NCBI RefSeq assembly: GCF_004363095.1
Contig: NZ_SNYO01000017.1
Span: 1-62,728, forward strand
DNA length: 62,728 nucleotides
Reading direction: 5' to 3'
Source: Actinomycetospora succinea
GTDB lineage: Bacteria > Actinomycetota > Actinomycetes > Mycobacteriales > Pseudonocardiaceae
The notes beneath the pieces are model-generated. The model made no database searches, was not told the DNA's origin, and was given only the letters and a program-made list of their open reading frames with translations. The position numbers and the translations under genes are program-made. This document shows, in pieces, positions 29,302-41,422 of this stretch (position 1 is the first letter of the stretch; every line of letters begins with the position of its first letter).

Positions 29302-29404
29302 CCCTCGCGGCACCTCCCAGGCTGACCGCTCGCGCACCGTCCGTAAACCGCGATTGACGTTGCGTAGCTCACCTCGTCGGGTAGATCACCCGTTCGGTGG
29401 CGGC

Positions 29405-30133
29405 CTAGCGGGTGTCGAGGACGATATAGCCCTCGGCGGTCCGCTCCGGGCCGAACTCCGCCGACTTGGCCTGCGAGCGGCCCCAGCCCCACATCCGGCC
29501 GCGCAGGTCGTCCATGTGCGCCGTCTGGCTCTTGTGCGCCCGCAGGGCCTCGACCTTGCGCTCGAAGGCGTCGGTGGTGTCGACGTAGAGGTCGGCGCCC
29601 TCGCCCATGTGGCTGATCCAGACCTCGGAGACCGTGTGGGCGTCGAGGCCCTCCTCGGCGAGCAGCTCGGGGTGGGCGAACGGGTTGCGGGCGTCGGGGT
29701 AGACCGCGCACATCACGGCCTCGCCGGCCGCGGTGTGGTCCGGGTGGCTGCCGTACATGGAGCGCAGGTTGCGCGTCGGGGACTGGGTGACCACGCGGTC
29801 GGGGCGCACCTGGCGGATGACGCGGGCGAGGTCGCGGCGCAGCTCGTGGGTGACGTACAGCCGGCCGTCGGGCCAGCCGAGGAAGTGGAACTCCTCCACC
29901 CCGAGGATCGCGCCGGCGGCCCGCTGCTCGTCGCGGCGGATGGTCGCCATGTCGGTGCGGCTGACGTCCTCGTCGAAGCCGCCCGCGTCGCCGTCGGTGA
30001 TCAGGCAGTACACGACCCGGTGGCCCTCGCCCGTCCAGGTGGCGACCGAGCCGCCGTTGCCGAAGTCGATGTCGTCGGGGTGCGCGACCATCATCAGGAT
30101 CGTCAGCGGCTCGGTGGCGTGATCGGGCTGCAC
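29405..30133 (-). CDS. PIG-L-family deacetylase
   Basis: 242-aa zinc-dependent N-acetylglucosaminyl deacetylase-like protein. The metal motif is VAHPDDIDFGNGG and the second ligand lies in YGSHPDHTAAGEAV. Mycothiol enzymes MshB and Mca belong to the same superfamily, but the AHPDDIDFG variant and short length fit the generic LmbE group. The GTG at 30133 (MQPDHATEPLTILMM) was chosen; the frame upstream is only a shadow of other genes. It is 10 bases below the SWIM gene. Confidence 0.85.
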   Translation of the reverse strand: MQPDHATEPLTILMMVAHPDDIDFGNGGSVATWTGEGHRVVYCLITDGDAGGFDEDVSRTDMATIRRDEQRAAGAILGVEEFHFLGWPDGRLYVTHELRRDLARVIRQVRPDRVVTQSPTRNLRSMYGSHPDHTAAGEAVMCAVYPDARNPFAHPELLAEEGLDAHTVSEVWISHMGEGADLYVDTTDAFERKVEALRAHKSQTAHMDDLRGRMWGWGRSQAKSAEFGPERTAEGYIVLDTR

Positions 30134-30143
30134 CCGTCCAGTC

Positions 30144-31004
30144 CTACCCCACCTCACCGACACCCGGCTCGCCGAGCCGCCGGTACAGCGGGCGCAGCAC
30201 GTCGCGGGCGTCGGTCCCGTCGTCGAGGGCGAGGCGCGGCAGCTCGTCGAGCAGGGCGTCCGGCGGCGGCGCGGGGGCCGACGCGGGCCGCTCGGGCGGT
30301 CCGGGCACCGGCACCCCCGGGCGGTGGAAGCGGTCGAGCAGGTCCTCGAGGGCGGTCGGTGCACCGGCGCCCGCGTCACGGCGGTCGCGCAGCGCGGCGA
30401 GCAGGGTCGCGCGGTCGCGGCCCCGCCAGCGCAGCAGCGCGAACGGGTCGACGTCGAACTCCTCGGCGGCGAGGTAGGCGACCGCGGCGAGGTGCTTGCA
30501 GGGCACCGACCAGTCGGGGCACGAGCAGTCCATCGGCAGCTCGGACGAGCCCTGTGGGAAGAGCGAGAGGCCGACGCGGGCGAGGACGTCCTCGAGGTCG
30601 TCGGGGACCTCGCCCGCGAGCAGGGCGGCCGCGTACCAGGAGTCGGCGGCCAGCGCGTCGAGCACCGCGTCCCACGCCTCGTCGGCGAACGGCCGCAGCC
30701 CGAGGCGGGCGCGGTAGGGCTCGTCGCGGCTGCCCTGGACGGTGGCGGTGATCGCGCCGGGCTCGATGGCGAGGTCGACGACCTGCCCGGCCCGCGCGTA
30801 GGTCTTCCCGCGCGACAGGCGCCCGCCGACGCCGAGCTCGGTGAGCACCGCGAGGAAGCGCCCCGACCACCAGGACTCGCCGATGTCGCCGCGGCGGCTG
30901 CGGGCGACGATGCCGTCCTCGACGGGCTTGCGCTTGCCGAACTCGGTGAACTTCTCGGGGAAGCGTTCGGAGAAGCGGGGCCCGGAGCGCGTCTCACGCA
31001 CCAT
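30144..31004 (-). CDS. SWIM zinc-finger protein
   Basis: 286 aa. The SWIM finger is explicit: MDCSCPDWSVPCKHLAAVAY near residue 160 (CxCx6CxH). Bacterial SWIM proteins are commonly encoded next to SNF2 ATPases, as here: the SNF2 gene overlaps its start by 11 bases. Likely a nucleic acid- or protein-binding partner of that ATPase. The C-terminal third is Pro/Ala-rich and probably flexible. Confidence 0.88.
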   Translation of the reverse strand: MVRETRSGPRFSERFPEKFTEFGKRKPVEDGIVARSRRGDIGESWWSGRFLAVLTELGVGGRLSRGKTYARAGQVVDLAIEPGAITATVQGSRDEPYRARLGLRPFADEAWDAVLDALAADSWYAAALLAGEVPDDLEDVLARVGLSLFPQGSSELPMDCSCPDWSVPCKHLAAVAYLAAEEFDVDPFALLRWRGRDRATLLAALRDRRDAGAGAPTALEDLLDRFHRPGVPVPGPPERPASAPAPPPDALLDELPRLALDDGTDARDVLRPLYRRLGEPGVGEVG

Positions 31005-34000
31005 CGTCGTCGTCCACCTCCTCCAGGTCCTCGGCCTCCGCGTCCAGCGTCAGCACCTTCGCGAGCTCGTCGGTGGACAGGTCGGTGAGCCAGTCCTCGC
31101 CGTCGCGCACCGCGAGGTCGGCGAGCGCGCGCTTGTTCGCGACGAGCTCGTCGATCCGCTCCTCCAGCGTGCCCGCGCACACGAGCTTGCGGACCCCCAC
31201 GGTGCGCTTCTGGCCGATGCGGAACGCGCGGTCGGTGGCCTGGTCCTCGACGGCGGGGTTCCACCAGCGGTCGAGGTGCACGACGTGCTGGGCGGCCGTG
31301 AGCGTGATCCCCGTGCCCCCGGCGCGTAGCGAGAGCAGGAAGAGCGAGGGCCCGTCCCCGGACTGGAACCGCTCGACCATCGTGTCCCGGGCCTTGCGCG
31401 AGACCCCGCCGTGCAGCCAGGCGACCTCGGTGTCGAAGCGGGCGGCGAGGTGCGGGGCGAGCATGTCGCCGAACGCCGCGAACTGGGTGAACAGCAGCGC
31501 CCTGTCCCCCGCCGCCAGCACCTCGGCGAGGATCTCCTCGAGCCGCGCGATCTTCCCGGAGCGCCGGCCCATCGGGGACCCGTCGTGCAGCAGCAGGGCG
31601 GGGTGGTCGCAGACCTGCTTGAGCTTGGTCATCGCGGCGAGCACGCGACCCCGGCGCTCGATGCCGGGCTCGACATCGTCGAGCTTCTCGAGCATCTCGT
31701 CGACGACGACCCGGTACAGCGACGCCTGCTCCCCGGTCAGGCCGCAGCGCTCGACCGTCTCGATCTTCTCGGGGAGGTCGTCGACGACGGTGGGGTCGGT
31801 CTTGAGCCGTCGCAGCAGGAACGGGCGGGTGCGCTTGCGGAGGTCCTCGGCGACGTCGACCCGGCCGTGGCGCTCGACGGGCACGGCGTAGCGCTCGCGG
31901 AAGGCGGTGGCGCTCCCGAGCATGCCCGGGTTCACCGCGTCCATGATCGACCAGAGCTCGGCGAGGCGGTTCTCGACGGGTGTCCCGGTCAGGGCGAGGC
32001 GGTGCTCGGCGTCGAGGCGCCGGACGGCCTTCGCGCCGCGCGAGCGGTTGTTCTTGACCATCTGGGCCTCGTCGAGCACCACGCGGTGCCAGGCGATGTC
32101 GCCGAGGTCGTCGGTGTCGCGGACGAGCGTGCCGTAGGACGTCACGACGAGGTCGGCGTCGGCGGCCTTCGCGGCGGGGTCGGCGCGCCCGGCGCCGTGG
32201 TGCACCGCGACCCGCAGTTCCGGCACGAACCGCGCGGCCTCGCGGGCCCACGTGGAGACGACGGAGGTGGGGCAGACGAGAAGGGTGGGGCCCGGGTCCT
32301 CGCCGGCGCGCTCGTGGGCCTCCAGCGCCAGCACCTGCAGCGTCTTGCCCAGACCCATGTCGTCGGCGAGCACCCCGCCCAGCCGCAGACCCGCGAGGAA
32401 CGCGAGCCACGACAGCCCGCGGCGCTGGTAGGGGCGCAGGGTCGCGCGCACCCCGGGCGGGGTGTCGAGGGGCTCGAGCGTGGTGCCGCCGGCGAGGAGG
32501 TCGCCGAGCTCGCCGTCGAGGCGCAGCGACTCGACGGGCAGGGGCGCGGGGACGTCGTCGGGGTGCGTCGTCGCGAGGTGCAGCACGTCGCCGACGGTCG
32601 GGCGGTCGCGCCGCTCGGCGAGGAAGGCGAGGCCGTCGCGCAGGCGGTCGGGGTCGAGGGCCACCCAGCGCCCGCGCAGGCGCACCAGCGGCGCCTTGGC
32701 CCGCACCAGGGCGTCCATCTCCTCGTTGGTGAGCTCCTCGCCGTCGACCGCGAGGCGCCAGGAGAAGTCGACGAGGTCGTCCTTGCCGATCTTCGCGCCG
32801 GTGTCGACGACGCCGTCCGGGCGCTCGGCGTGCCCGCCCGCCGCCGCGAGGCCCAGCCGCGCGGGACCGGCCCGCCAGCCCGCCGGGAGCAGGACGCCGA
32901 ACCCGGCGCGGTCGAGGTCGGCGGCGACGTGGGCGAGGAAGTGGTGCGCGCCGGCGAGGTCGAGGTCCATGCCGCCGGGACGCGGGACGCGCAGGGCCTC
33001 GGCGAGCTCGGGGTAGACGCGGGCGGCGCGTCCGAGCTCGCCGAGCAGCACCTCGGCGGGGTCGTCGAGCCAGCGCCGCAGGGCCGTCGGGTCGCGCCAC
33101 ACGGTGTCGGCGTCGACGGTGAGGCTCGGGTCCTGCGCCGACTGCAGCGCGAACGTCAGCCGGAAGACCGGCTCGGGGTCGTCGAGCGCGTGGTGGAACT
33201 CGTCCGCGACCACCTCGTCCAGCCGGAACGACGCCCGTGCCGGGCCGGCGTGCGGGGCGCCGACGACGGCCCAGCGGCGCAGCCCGGCGGCGAGCGCGTC
33301 GGGCGGCGCGGGGTCGCCGAGCACGGGCTCGTCGCCGAGGGCGTGCACCCAGTCCGGGGCGGCGGCGAGCTCCTCGGTCCCGGTGATGCGGTGGCGCGCG
33401 TGGGCGTCGACGGCGGCGGCGAGCGCGGCCTCCACGACCGCCGACGCGCTCGGCGGCTCCTCCCCCGGCACGCGCTCGCAGCGGCACACCGGCGGCAGCG
33501 CCGCGGCGAGGGTGTCGGCGGCGACGAGGTCGGGGCCCTGGAGGACCGGGCGCCAGACCAGGGAGCCCTCGTCGGGCTCCGGCAGCAGGCGGCCCCGGGT
33601 GACGAGGTCGTCGGCGAGGGCGTCGACGGCGCGCAGCGCGGCCACCGAGGGGCTCGTCCGCGCCCCGTCCGGCGGGACCGGGGGCGCGGCGCCGGGCGGG
33701 AGCTCGAGCACCGGGACGGTCCAGTCGGCGAGCACCGGGGCGCCGGCGTCGGGGCCGGTCTCGCCGCGGTCGAGATCGTCGGAGTCTCGCGGGGCGTCCG
33801 GGTCCGAGGGCAGGGCGAGGACGGCGACGCCCGCCGTGGCGCTCGCGGTGCCCCACACGGCGGCGAGGCGCTCGGCCGGCACCGCGAACGGGTGCGGGCG
33901 GGCGCCCCGGCGGGCGCGGCTGGTGCTGCGGGCGGGGAGCTCGGGGTCCTCGGCCCAGAGGCAGACGCCGCGCCCCGGGGACCACAGGGCGTGCAGGGCG

Positions 34001-34014
34001 AGTGCGCCGGTCAG
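30994..34014 (-). CDS. SNF2-family DEAD/DEAH-box helicase/ATPase
   Basis: About 1006 aa. The ATPase core fills the C-terminal half: LADDMGLGKTLQVLALEA (Walker A), VVLDEAQMVKNN (DEAQ box), LTGTPVENRLAELWSIMD, then LFTQFAAFGDML and LRAGGTGITLTAAQHVVHLD with DRAFRIGQKR (motif VI). The N-terminal half matches the bacterial SNF2 N-terminal region. The start is uncertain: in-frame ATG/GTG/TTG near the expected N terminus is absent, and the best candidate is a CTG at 34014 that overlaps the Rieske stop as CTGA, with AGGTG upstream. The next GTG, at 33882, would remove the conserved ALHALWSPGRGVCLWAED segment. Confidence 0.88.
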   Translation of the reverse strand: MTGALALHALWSPGRGVCLWAEDPELPARSTSRARRGARPHPFAVPAERLAAVWGTASATAGVAVLALPSDPDAPRDSDDLDRGETGPDAGAPVLADWTVPVLELPPGAAPPVPPDGARTSPSVAALRAVDALADDLVTRGRLLPEPDEGSLVWRPVLQGPDLVAADTLAAALPPVCRCERVPGEEPPSASAVVEAALAAAVDAHARHRITGTEELAAAPDWVHALGDEPVLGDPAPPDALAAGLRRWAVVGAPHAGPARASFRLDEVVADEFHHALDDPEPVFRLTFALQSAQDPSLTVDADTVWRDPTALRRWLDDPAEVLLGELGRAARVYPELAEALRVPRPGGMDLDLAGAHHFLAHVAADLDRAGFGVLLPAGWRAGPARLGLAAAGGHAERPDGVVDTGAKIGKDDLVDFSWRLAVDGEELTNEEMDALVRAKAPLVRLRGRWVALDPDRLRDGLAFLAERRDRPTVGDVLHLATTHPDDVPAPLPVESLRLDGELGDLLAGGTTLEPLDTPPGVRATLRPYQRRGLSWLAFLAGLRLGGVLADDMGLGKTLQVLALEAHERAGEDPGPTLLVCPTSVVSTWAREAARFVPELRVAVHHGAGRADPAAKAADADLVVTSYGTLVRDTDDLGDIAWHRVVLDEAQMVKNNRSRGAKAVRRLDAEHRLALTGTPVENRLAELWSIMDAVNPGMLGSATAFRERYAVPVERHGRVDVAEDLRKRTRPFLLRRLKTDPTVVDDLPEKIETVERCGLTGEQASLYRVVVDEMLEKLDDVEPGIERRGRVLAAMTKLKQVCDHPALLLHDGSPMGRRSGKIARLEEILAEVLAAGDRALLFTQFAAFGDMLAPHLAARFDTEVAWLHGGVSRKARDTMVERFQSGDGPSLFLLSLRAGGTGITLTAAQHVVHLDRWWNPAVEDQATDRAFRIGQKRTVGVRKLVCAGTLEERIDELVANKRALADLAVRDGEDWLTDLSTDELAKVLTLDAEAEDLEEVDDDDGA

Positions 34015-34466
34015 GACACCTGCACCGTCCCGTCCACGACGGTGACGGGCACCTCGGTCAGCCCGGTGTCTGCGGGCCCCTTGCGCAGCGCGCCGGTGGC
34101 GGCGTCGAACTGGCTGAAGTGGTTGGGGCAGGTGATGACGCCGTTCTCGGGCGGGTCGACCGTGGTGCCCTGGTGCGGGCACGACGCGTCGAAGCCCTTG
34201 AACTGCCCGGCGGTGGGCTGCACGAGGAGGATCTCCCGGTCGCCGACCGTGGCGATCGTGCCGCCGCCGACCGGGATCTGCGCGACGGGCGTGCCGCCGG
34301 CCGTCGGTGCGGCGCCGGGCGAGGTGCCCGGGGCGGGCGCCGGGGCCGCCGTCCCGCCGCTCGGCGCCTCCCCGGACGAGCAGGCGGCGAGCGCACCCGG
34401 CGCGGCGAGCGCGACGGCGAGCCCGCAGAGGACCGTGCGGCGGTCGGGACCGGTGGTGGTGGACAC
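34011..34466 (-). CDS. Rieske [2Fe-2S] lipoprotein with Tat signal
   Basis: 151 aa. The N terminus has a twin-arginine (PDRRTVLCGLAVALAAPG) and a lipobox ending LAAC-S, so the protein should be exported folded and lipid-anchored. After a Pro/Ala/Gly linker, the Rieske domain carries both cluster boxes: CPHQGTTV and CPNHFSQFD. The GTG at 34466 has GGAGG 7 bases upstream. No partner oxygenase or cytochrome gene is adjacent; it precedes the SNF2 gene with a 4-base overlap. Confidence 0.9.
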   Translation of the reverse strand: MSTTTGPDRRTVLCGLAVALAAPGALAACSSGEAPSGGTAAPAPAPGTSPGAAPTAGGTPVAQIPVGGGTIATVGDREILLVQPTAGQFKGFDASCPHQGTTVDPPENGVITCPNHFSQFDAATGALRKGPADTGLTEVPVTVVDGTVQVS

Positions 34467-34549
34467 CGAGGAACCTCCGTGATCAGTGACGTGATCGTGG
34501 TGGAGCCCCAGTCTGCCCGCGCCCCCCGTCACCGCCGGGTGAGGGTGGC

Positions 34550-35254
34550 TCAGGGGGTCGGTTCGGAGGGCAGGGCGAGGAGGCCCTCGACGACGTCGTC
34601 GAGCGCCGGGCCGGTGACGTGGGGGAGGGCGACGGCGTCGGGGATCCGGCCCTCGAGGCGCTCGCAGAACGCCCCGACCATCCCCGCCGAGACCGCGCCG
34701 TGCACGTCCCAGGAGTGCACGGCGACCAGGGCGGTGCGCGCCGGCGGCGTGGCGATCCGGTCGCACGCCCAGTGGTAGACCGCGGGCGGCGGCTTGAACA
34801 TCGCGAGCTCGGCGCACGACATGACGTCGGTGAGCAGGTCCCGCACCCCGCCGGCGGTCAGGGCCGCGCCCGCGACCTCCGCCGAGCCGTGCGTGAACCC
34901 GTACGCCGGCACCCCGGCCTCGGCGAGACGGCGCAGCGCCGGCGCCACGTCCGGGTGCACGGGCAGCTCGCGGAAGCCGTCGAGCACCGAGGCGACCTGC
35001 TCGTCGGTGAGGTCGCGCCCGCTGGTGCGCCGCAGCATGTCGGCGGCGACCACCGCGAACGGCGGCGCCCCGCCCGCGAGCGTCATCGCCATGCCCTGGT
35101 GCAGCAGCCGCGCGAAGAACAGCTCCCACTCGTCGCCCGGGCGCCCGAGCGCCTCGAACCGGGGCCGCAGGGCCTCGAGCTGCAGGCACGTCTCGAAGAG
35201 GTCGAAGAGCACGACCTGGGGCCGGCGGGCGGGGGCGCGCAACGGGGCGGTCAC
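34550..35254 (-). CDS. HAD-superfamily hydrolase, haloacid dehalogenase-like
   Basis: 234 aa. Motif I is VVLFDLFETCLQLE, with the DxF pattern of dehalogenases rather than the DxD of phosphatases. Motif II is AYGFTHGS, motif III the Lys in AMFKPPPAVYHW, and motif IV VAVHSWDVHGAVSAG. Substrate unknown. The GTG at 35254 is preferred because it precedes the HAD strand closely; pyrD ends 17 bases upstream. Confidence 0.82.
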   Translation of the reverse strand: MTAPLRAPARRPQVVLFDLFETCLQLEALRPRFEALGRPGDEWELFFARLLHQGMAMTLAGGAPPFAVVAADMLRRTSGRDLTDEQVASVLDGFRELPVHPDVAPALRRLAEAGVPAYGFTHGSAEVAGAALTAGGVRDLLTDVMSCAELAMFKPPPAVYHWACDRIATPPARTALVAVHSWDVHGAVSAGMVGAFCERLEGRIPDAVALPHVTGPALDDVVEGLLALPSEPTP

Positions 35255-35271
35255 GTCGTCCAGGGTGCCCG

Positions 35272-36269
35272 TCAGGCGCCGAGTTCGCGCAGCACCCGCC
35301 GCGGCCACGCCGGGCCGCCGTAGACGAACCCGGTGTAGGCCTGGACGAGCGTCGCGCCGGCCTCGAGGCGGGCGCGCGCCTCCCCCGCGGTGTCGATGCC
35401 GCCGACCGAGACGAGCGTCAGCCGGTCGCCCACGCGCTCGCGCAGCCTGGCGAGCACGGCGCGGGCCGGACCGACCAGCGGGGCGCCCGACAGCCCGCCC
35501 GAGCCCGCCGCGGCGACCACGTCGGCCGGCGTGGCCAGGCCCGTGCGCGCCACCGTCGTGTTCGTGGCGACGATCCCGTCCAGACCCTGCGCGAGCGCCA
35601 GGTCGGCGACGGCGTCGACGCCCTCGTCGTCGAGGTCCGCGGTGATCTTCACCAGCAGCGGCGTCGCGCCCACCTCGGCGCGCACCGCGGCGAGCAGCGG
35701 CTCGAGCGCGTCGACGCCCTGCAGGTCGCGCAGCCCGGGCGTGTTCGGCGAGCTGACGTTGACGACGACGTAGTCGGCGTGCGGGCCGAGGATCCGCGCC
35801 GAGTACCGGTAGTCGGCGACGGCGTCGGTGGCGGTCTTGGAGCGCCCGATGTTGACCCCGACGACGGTCCCGGCGCCCTTCTCGCGCAGGGTCGCGAGCC
35901 GCGCGGCGACGACGTCGGCGCCGGCGTTGTTGAAGCCCATCCGGTTGACCAGCGCCCGGTCGGCGGGCAGGCGGAAGAGCCGCGGGCGCGGGTTGCCCGG
36001 CTGCGGGCGCGCGGTGACGGTGCCGACCTCGACCGCGCCGAAGCCCAGGCGCGCGAGCCCGCGCACGCCCTCGGCGTCCTTGTCGTAGCCCGCGGCGACG
36101 CCCAGCGGGTTGGCGAAGCGCAGGCCCATCGCCTCGATGGGCGCTGCCTCCGCGGAGGAAGCCGGCAGCACCGGCGTCGCCGCCCGCAGCGCGGTGACGC
36201 CGACGCGGTGGGTCAGCTCGGCGGGCACCCGCGTCGCGACGTGGCGGAAGAGCGCGTCGTACACGGCCA

Positions 36270-36270
<1 letters not shown>
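35272..36270 (-). CDS. pyrD: Dihydroorotate dehydrogenase (quinone), class 2
   Basis: Membrane-associated FMN enzyme that oxidises dihydroorotate to orotate with quinone. 332 aa with an N-terminal amphipathic region ([20 protein letters not shown]), [18 protein letters not shown], the catalytic-Ser segment [16 protein letters not shown] and [12 protein letters not shown]. It is separated from the main pyr operon (50162-58471) and instead follows the PH-domain/rib genes; its ATG overlaps the upstream stop by one base. Confidence 0.95.
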
Positions 36271-39120
<2,850 letters not shown>

Positions 39121-39187
39121 TGCGGTCTCCTCAGCTCGTCTGGGCCCCGGTGCCCGCCCCGCCATCATCCTCACGACGCGCCCCGGC

Positions 39188-39210
39188 GGCAGTACCACCG
39201 TGGTGATGCC
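39188..39210 (-). terminator. Hairpin between rpe and ribE
   Basis: GGCAGTACCAC and GTGGTGATGCC fold around one base with a mostly paired stem. It starts 5 bases below the rpe stop and is a plausible rpe terminator or attenuator in the 94-base gap before ribE. Confidence 0.45.
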
Positions 39211-39214
39211 GCTC

Positions 39215-39898
39215 TCACCCCTGCCCGAGGTGCGCGGACGCCCGCACGGCCTGGTCGCGCAGGGCCTCGACCGCCCGCTCGGGGTCGTCGGCGCCGTACA
39301 CCGCCGAGCCCGCCACGAAGCAGTCGACGCCCGCCTCGGCGGCCTGCTCGATGGTGTCGCGGCTGATCCCGCCGTCGATCTCGACGATGACGTTGAGGTG
39401 GCCGGTGTCGACGAGCCGCCGCGCGGTGCGCACCTTGTCGAGCACCTCGGGCATGAACTTCTGCCCGCCGAAGCCCGGCTCGACGCTCATCACGAGCAGC
39501 GTGTCGTAGTCGCGCAGCACCTCGACCCAGTCCTCGAGCGGGGTGCGCGGCTTGACCGAGAGGCCGGCGAGCGCCCCGGCGGCGCGGATGTCGCGGGAGA
39601 GCTTGCGCGGGTCGTGCGCCGCCTCGGCGTGCACGGTGACGTTGCGCGACCCGGCCTCGGCGTAGCCGGGGGCCCAGCGGTCCGGGTCGTTGATCATGAG
39701 GTGGCAGTCGAGCGGGATGTCCGTCGCCCGCTCCAGCGCCTCGACGACGGGCAGCCCCAGCGTGAGGTTGGGGACGAAGTGCCCGTCCATGACGTCGACG
39801 TGCAGCCAGTCCGCCCCGGGCACCGCGTCCGCCTCCTCCTTGAGGCGTGCGAAGTCCGCGGACAGGATGCTCGGAGCGATCATGGGGGGACGCGCCAC
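39215..39898 (-). CDS. rpe: Ribulose-phosphate 3-epimerase
   Basis: Links the oxidative and non-oxidative branches by interconverting ribulose and xylulose 5-phosphate. 227-aa TIM barrel: [28 protein letters not shown] (metal His/Asp), [15 protein letters not shown] and VEIDGGI. The GTG at 39898 gives [10 protein letters not shown], like many actinobacterial copies; an ATG at 39883 is an alternative. Neither has a good ribosome-binding site. Confidence 0.95.
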   Translation of the reverse strand: MARPPMIAPSILSADFARLKEEADAVPGADWLHVDVMDGHFVPNLTLGLPVVEALERATDIPLDCHLMINDPDRWAPGYAEAGSRNVTVHAEAAHDPRKLSRDIRAAGALAGLSVKPRTPLEDWVEVLRDYDTLLVMSVEPGFGGQKFMPEVLDKVRTARRLVDTGHLNVIVEIDGGISRDTIEQAAEAGVDCFVAGSAVYGADDPERAVEALRDQAVRASAHLGQG

Positions 39899-39933
39899 GT
39901 GACGGATGGTAGTCGCCCGGTTGGTCCGTGCGG

Positions 39934-41394
39934 TCAGACCCTGCGCAGGACGGCGGCGTACATGGCGTCGGTGCCGTGGCGGTGCGGCCACAGCTGGACG
40001 CCGGGACCGTCACCCGGGACGGCGGTGTCGGGCACCTCGGGCAGCAGCGCGGCGGTGTCGAGCAGCTCCGCGCCGGTCTCGGCCGCGACGGCGGTGACGA
40101 CAGCGGTGGTCTCCTCGGGGTGCGGGGAGCACGTCGCGTAGGTGACGACGCCGCCGGGGCGCGTGCGCTCGAGGGCGGCGCGCAGCAGGCTGCGCTGGAG
40201 CTCGGTGAGCTCGGCGACGTCCTCGGGCTGCCGGCGCCAGCGCGCCTCGGGGCGGCGGCGCAGCGCGCCCAGCCCGGTGCACGGGGCGTCGACCAGCACG
40301 CGGTCGTACGCCTCCTCGGGCAGCACGATCTCGCGGGCGTCGCCGGCGTGGACCCGCACCGGCAGGCCCTCGGTGGCCTGCTCGACGAGCCGCGCGCGGT
40401 GGGGCGCGCGGTCCACGGCGTCGAGCGTGGCGCCCTCGATCGCGGCGAGCGCGCCGAGCATCACGGCCTTGCCGCCCGGGCCCGCGCAGAGGTCGAGCCA
40501 GCGGGTGTCGTCGCCGGCGACCGGCGCGCGGGAGGCCACCAGCGCCACCAGCTGGCTGCCCTCGTCCTGGACGACGGCGAGGCCCTCGCGGACCGGGGCG
40601 AGCTCGCCCGGGTCGCCGCCCTCGGTGAGCAGGACGCCGTACGGCGAGTAGGGGGACTCGTCGCCGCCGGTGATCGCGGCGAGCTCCTCGGCGGAGATCT
40701 CACCGGGGCGGGCGGCGAGGTGCACGGCGGGGCGGGCGTCGTCGGCGGCGAGCGCCGCCGCGAGCTCCTCGTCGCTGCCCAGCGCCTGCGCGAACACCTC
40801 GGCGATCCAGCGCGGGTGGGCGTGGGTGAGCGCGAGGCGCCCGAGGGCGTCCGGCGGGGCGAGCCGCTCGACCCAGGCGGCCTCGTCGTGCTCGGCCACC
40901 CGGCGCAGGACGGCGTTGACGAACCCCGTGGGCCGCGACCCGGCCCGCGAGCGCACCAGCTCGACCACCGCGCTGACCGCGGCGTGCGGGGGGATCCGGG
41001 TGCGCAGCAGCTGCTGGGCGCCGAGGCGCAGCGCGTCCAGGACGACGCCGTCCAGCTCGTCGAGGGGGCGGTCGCAGCAGGCACCGAGGACGGCGTCGAG
41101 CAGGCCCTGCGCGCGACAGGTGCCGTAGGCGAGGTCGGTGGCGAGCGCCGCGTCGCGCCCGGAGATCCGGCGCTCGCGCAGCAGGCGGGGCAGGGTCAGG
41201 TTGGCGTACGCGGCGTCCTCGCGGACCGCGCGCAGCGTGTCGAGCGCGGCCTCGCGCGCCGGGTCGCCGCTGGGCGGGCGGCCGGGGCCCTGACGGCCGC
41301 GCGGGGGTCCGCTGCGGCCCTTGCGGTCGCCGTGCTTCTTGCGCGGGCCGCGCCCGGAGCGGTGCCCGCCGGGCGGGACGGAGCTGTCAGCCAT
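39934..41394 (-). CDS. rsmB: 16S rRNA (cytosine-967-C5)-methyltransferase RsmB/Fmu
   Basis: 486 aa. After a basic N-terminal extension (about 45 residues, rich in Arg, Gly and Lys) comes the NusB-like RNA-binding domain, then the Rossmann methyltransferase: [36 protein letters not shown] and the catalytic-Cys [16 protein letters not shown]. It follows fmt after 28 bases. Confidence 0.95.
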   Translation of the reverse strand: MADSSVPPGGHRSGRGPRKKHGDRKGRSGPPRGRQGPGRPPSGDPAREAALDTLRAVREDAAYANLTLPRLLRERRISGRDAALATDLAYGTCRAQGLLDAVLGACCDRPLDELDGVVLDALRLGAQQLLRTRIPPHAAVSAVVELVRSRAGSRPTGFVNAVLRRVAEHDEAAWVERLAPPDALGRLALTHAHPRWIAEVFAQALGSDEELAAALAADDARPAVHLAARPGEISAEELAAITGGDESPYSPYGVLLTEGGDPGELAPVREGLAVVQDEGSQLVALVASRAPVAGDDTRWLDLCAGPGGKAVMLGALAAIEGATLDAVDRAPHRARLVEQATEGLPVRVHAGDAREIVLPEEAYDRVLVDAPCTGLGALRRRPEARWRRQPEDVAELTELQRSLLRAALERTRPGGVVTYATCSPHPEETTAVVTAVAAETGAELLDTAALLPEVPDTAVPGDGPGVQLWPHRHGTDAMYAAVLRRV

Positions 41395-41422
41395 CAGTAC
41401 CCCGTCGCCTCGCTCGCCCCGG

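Noticed and set aside
29405..30133. Calling the PIG-L protein mycothiol conjugate amidase or MshB
   Set aside because: The AHPDDIDFG motif and the 242-aa length do not match the AHPDDES-type Mca/MshB signature as I know it.
29405..33985. A 1526-codon open frame on the minus strand
   Set aside because: Only its last 242 codons are real (PIG-L deacetylase). The rest is an out-of-frame shadow of the SNF2 and SWIM genes, with Arg/Pro-rich low-complexity translation.
31411..34482. A 1023-codon open frame on the plus strand
   Set aside because: Antisense to the SNF2 helicase, whose motifs are unambiguous; the translation is the Ala/Gly/Arg/Val-rich mirror typical of high-GC genes.
39121..39214. 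Possible FMN riboswitch before ribE
   Set aside because: The gap is 94 bases and lacks the aptamer's conserved AGGG/GGCGGT/GCCCG boxes; the visible hairpin is a simple stem.
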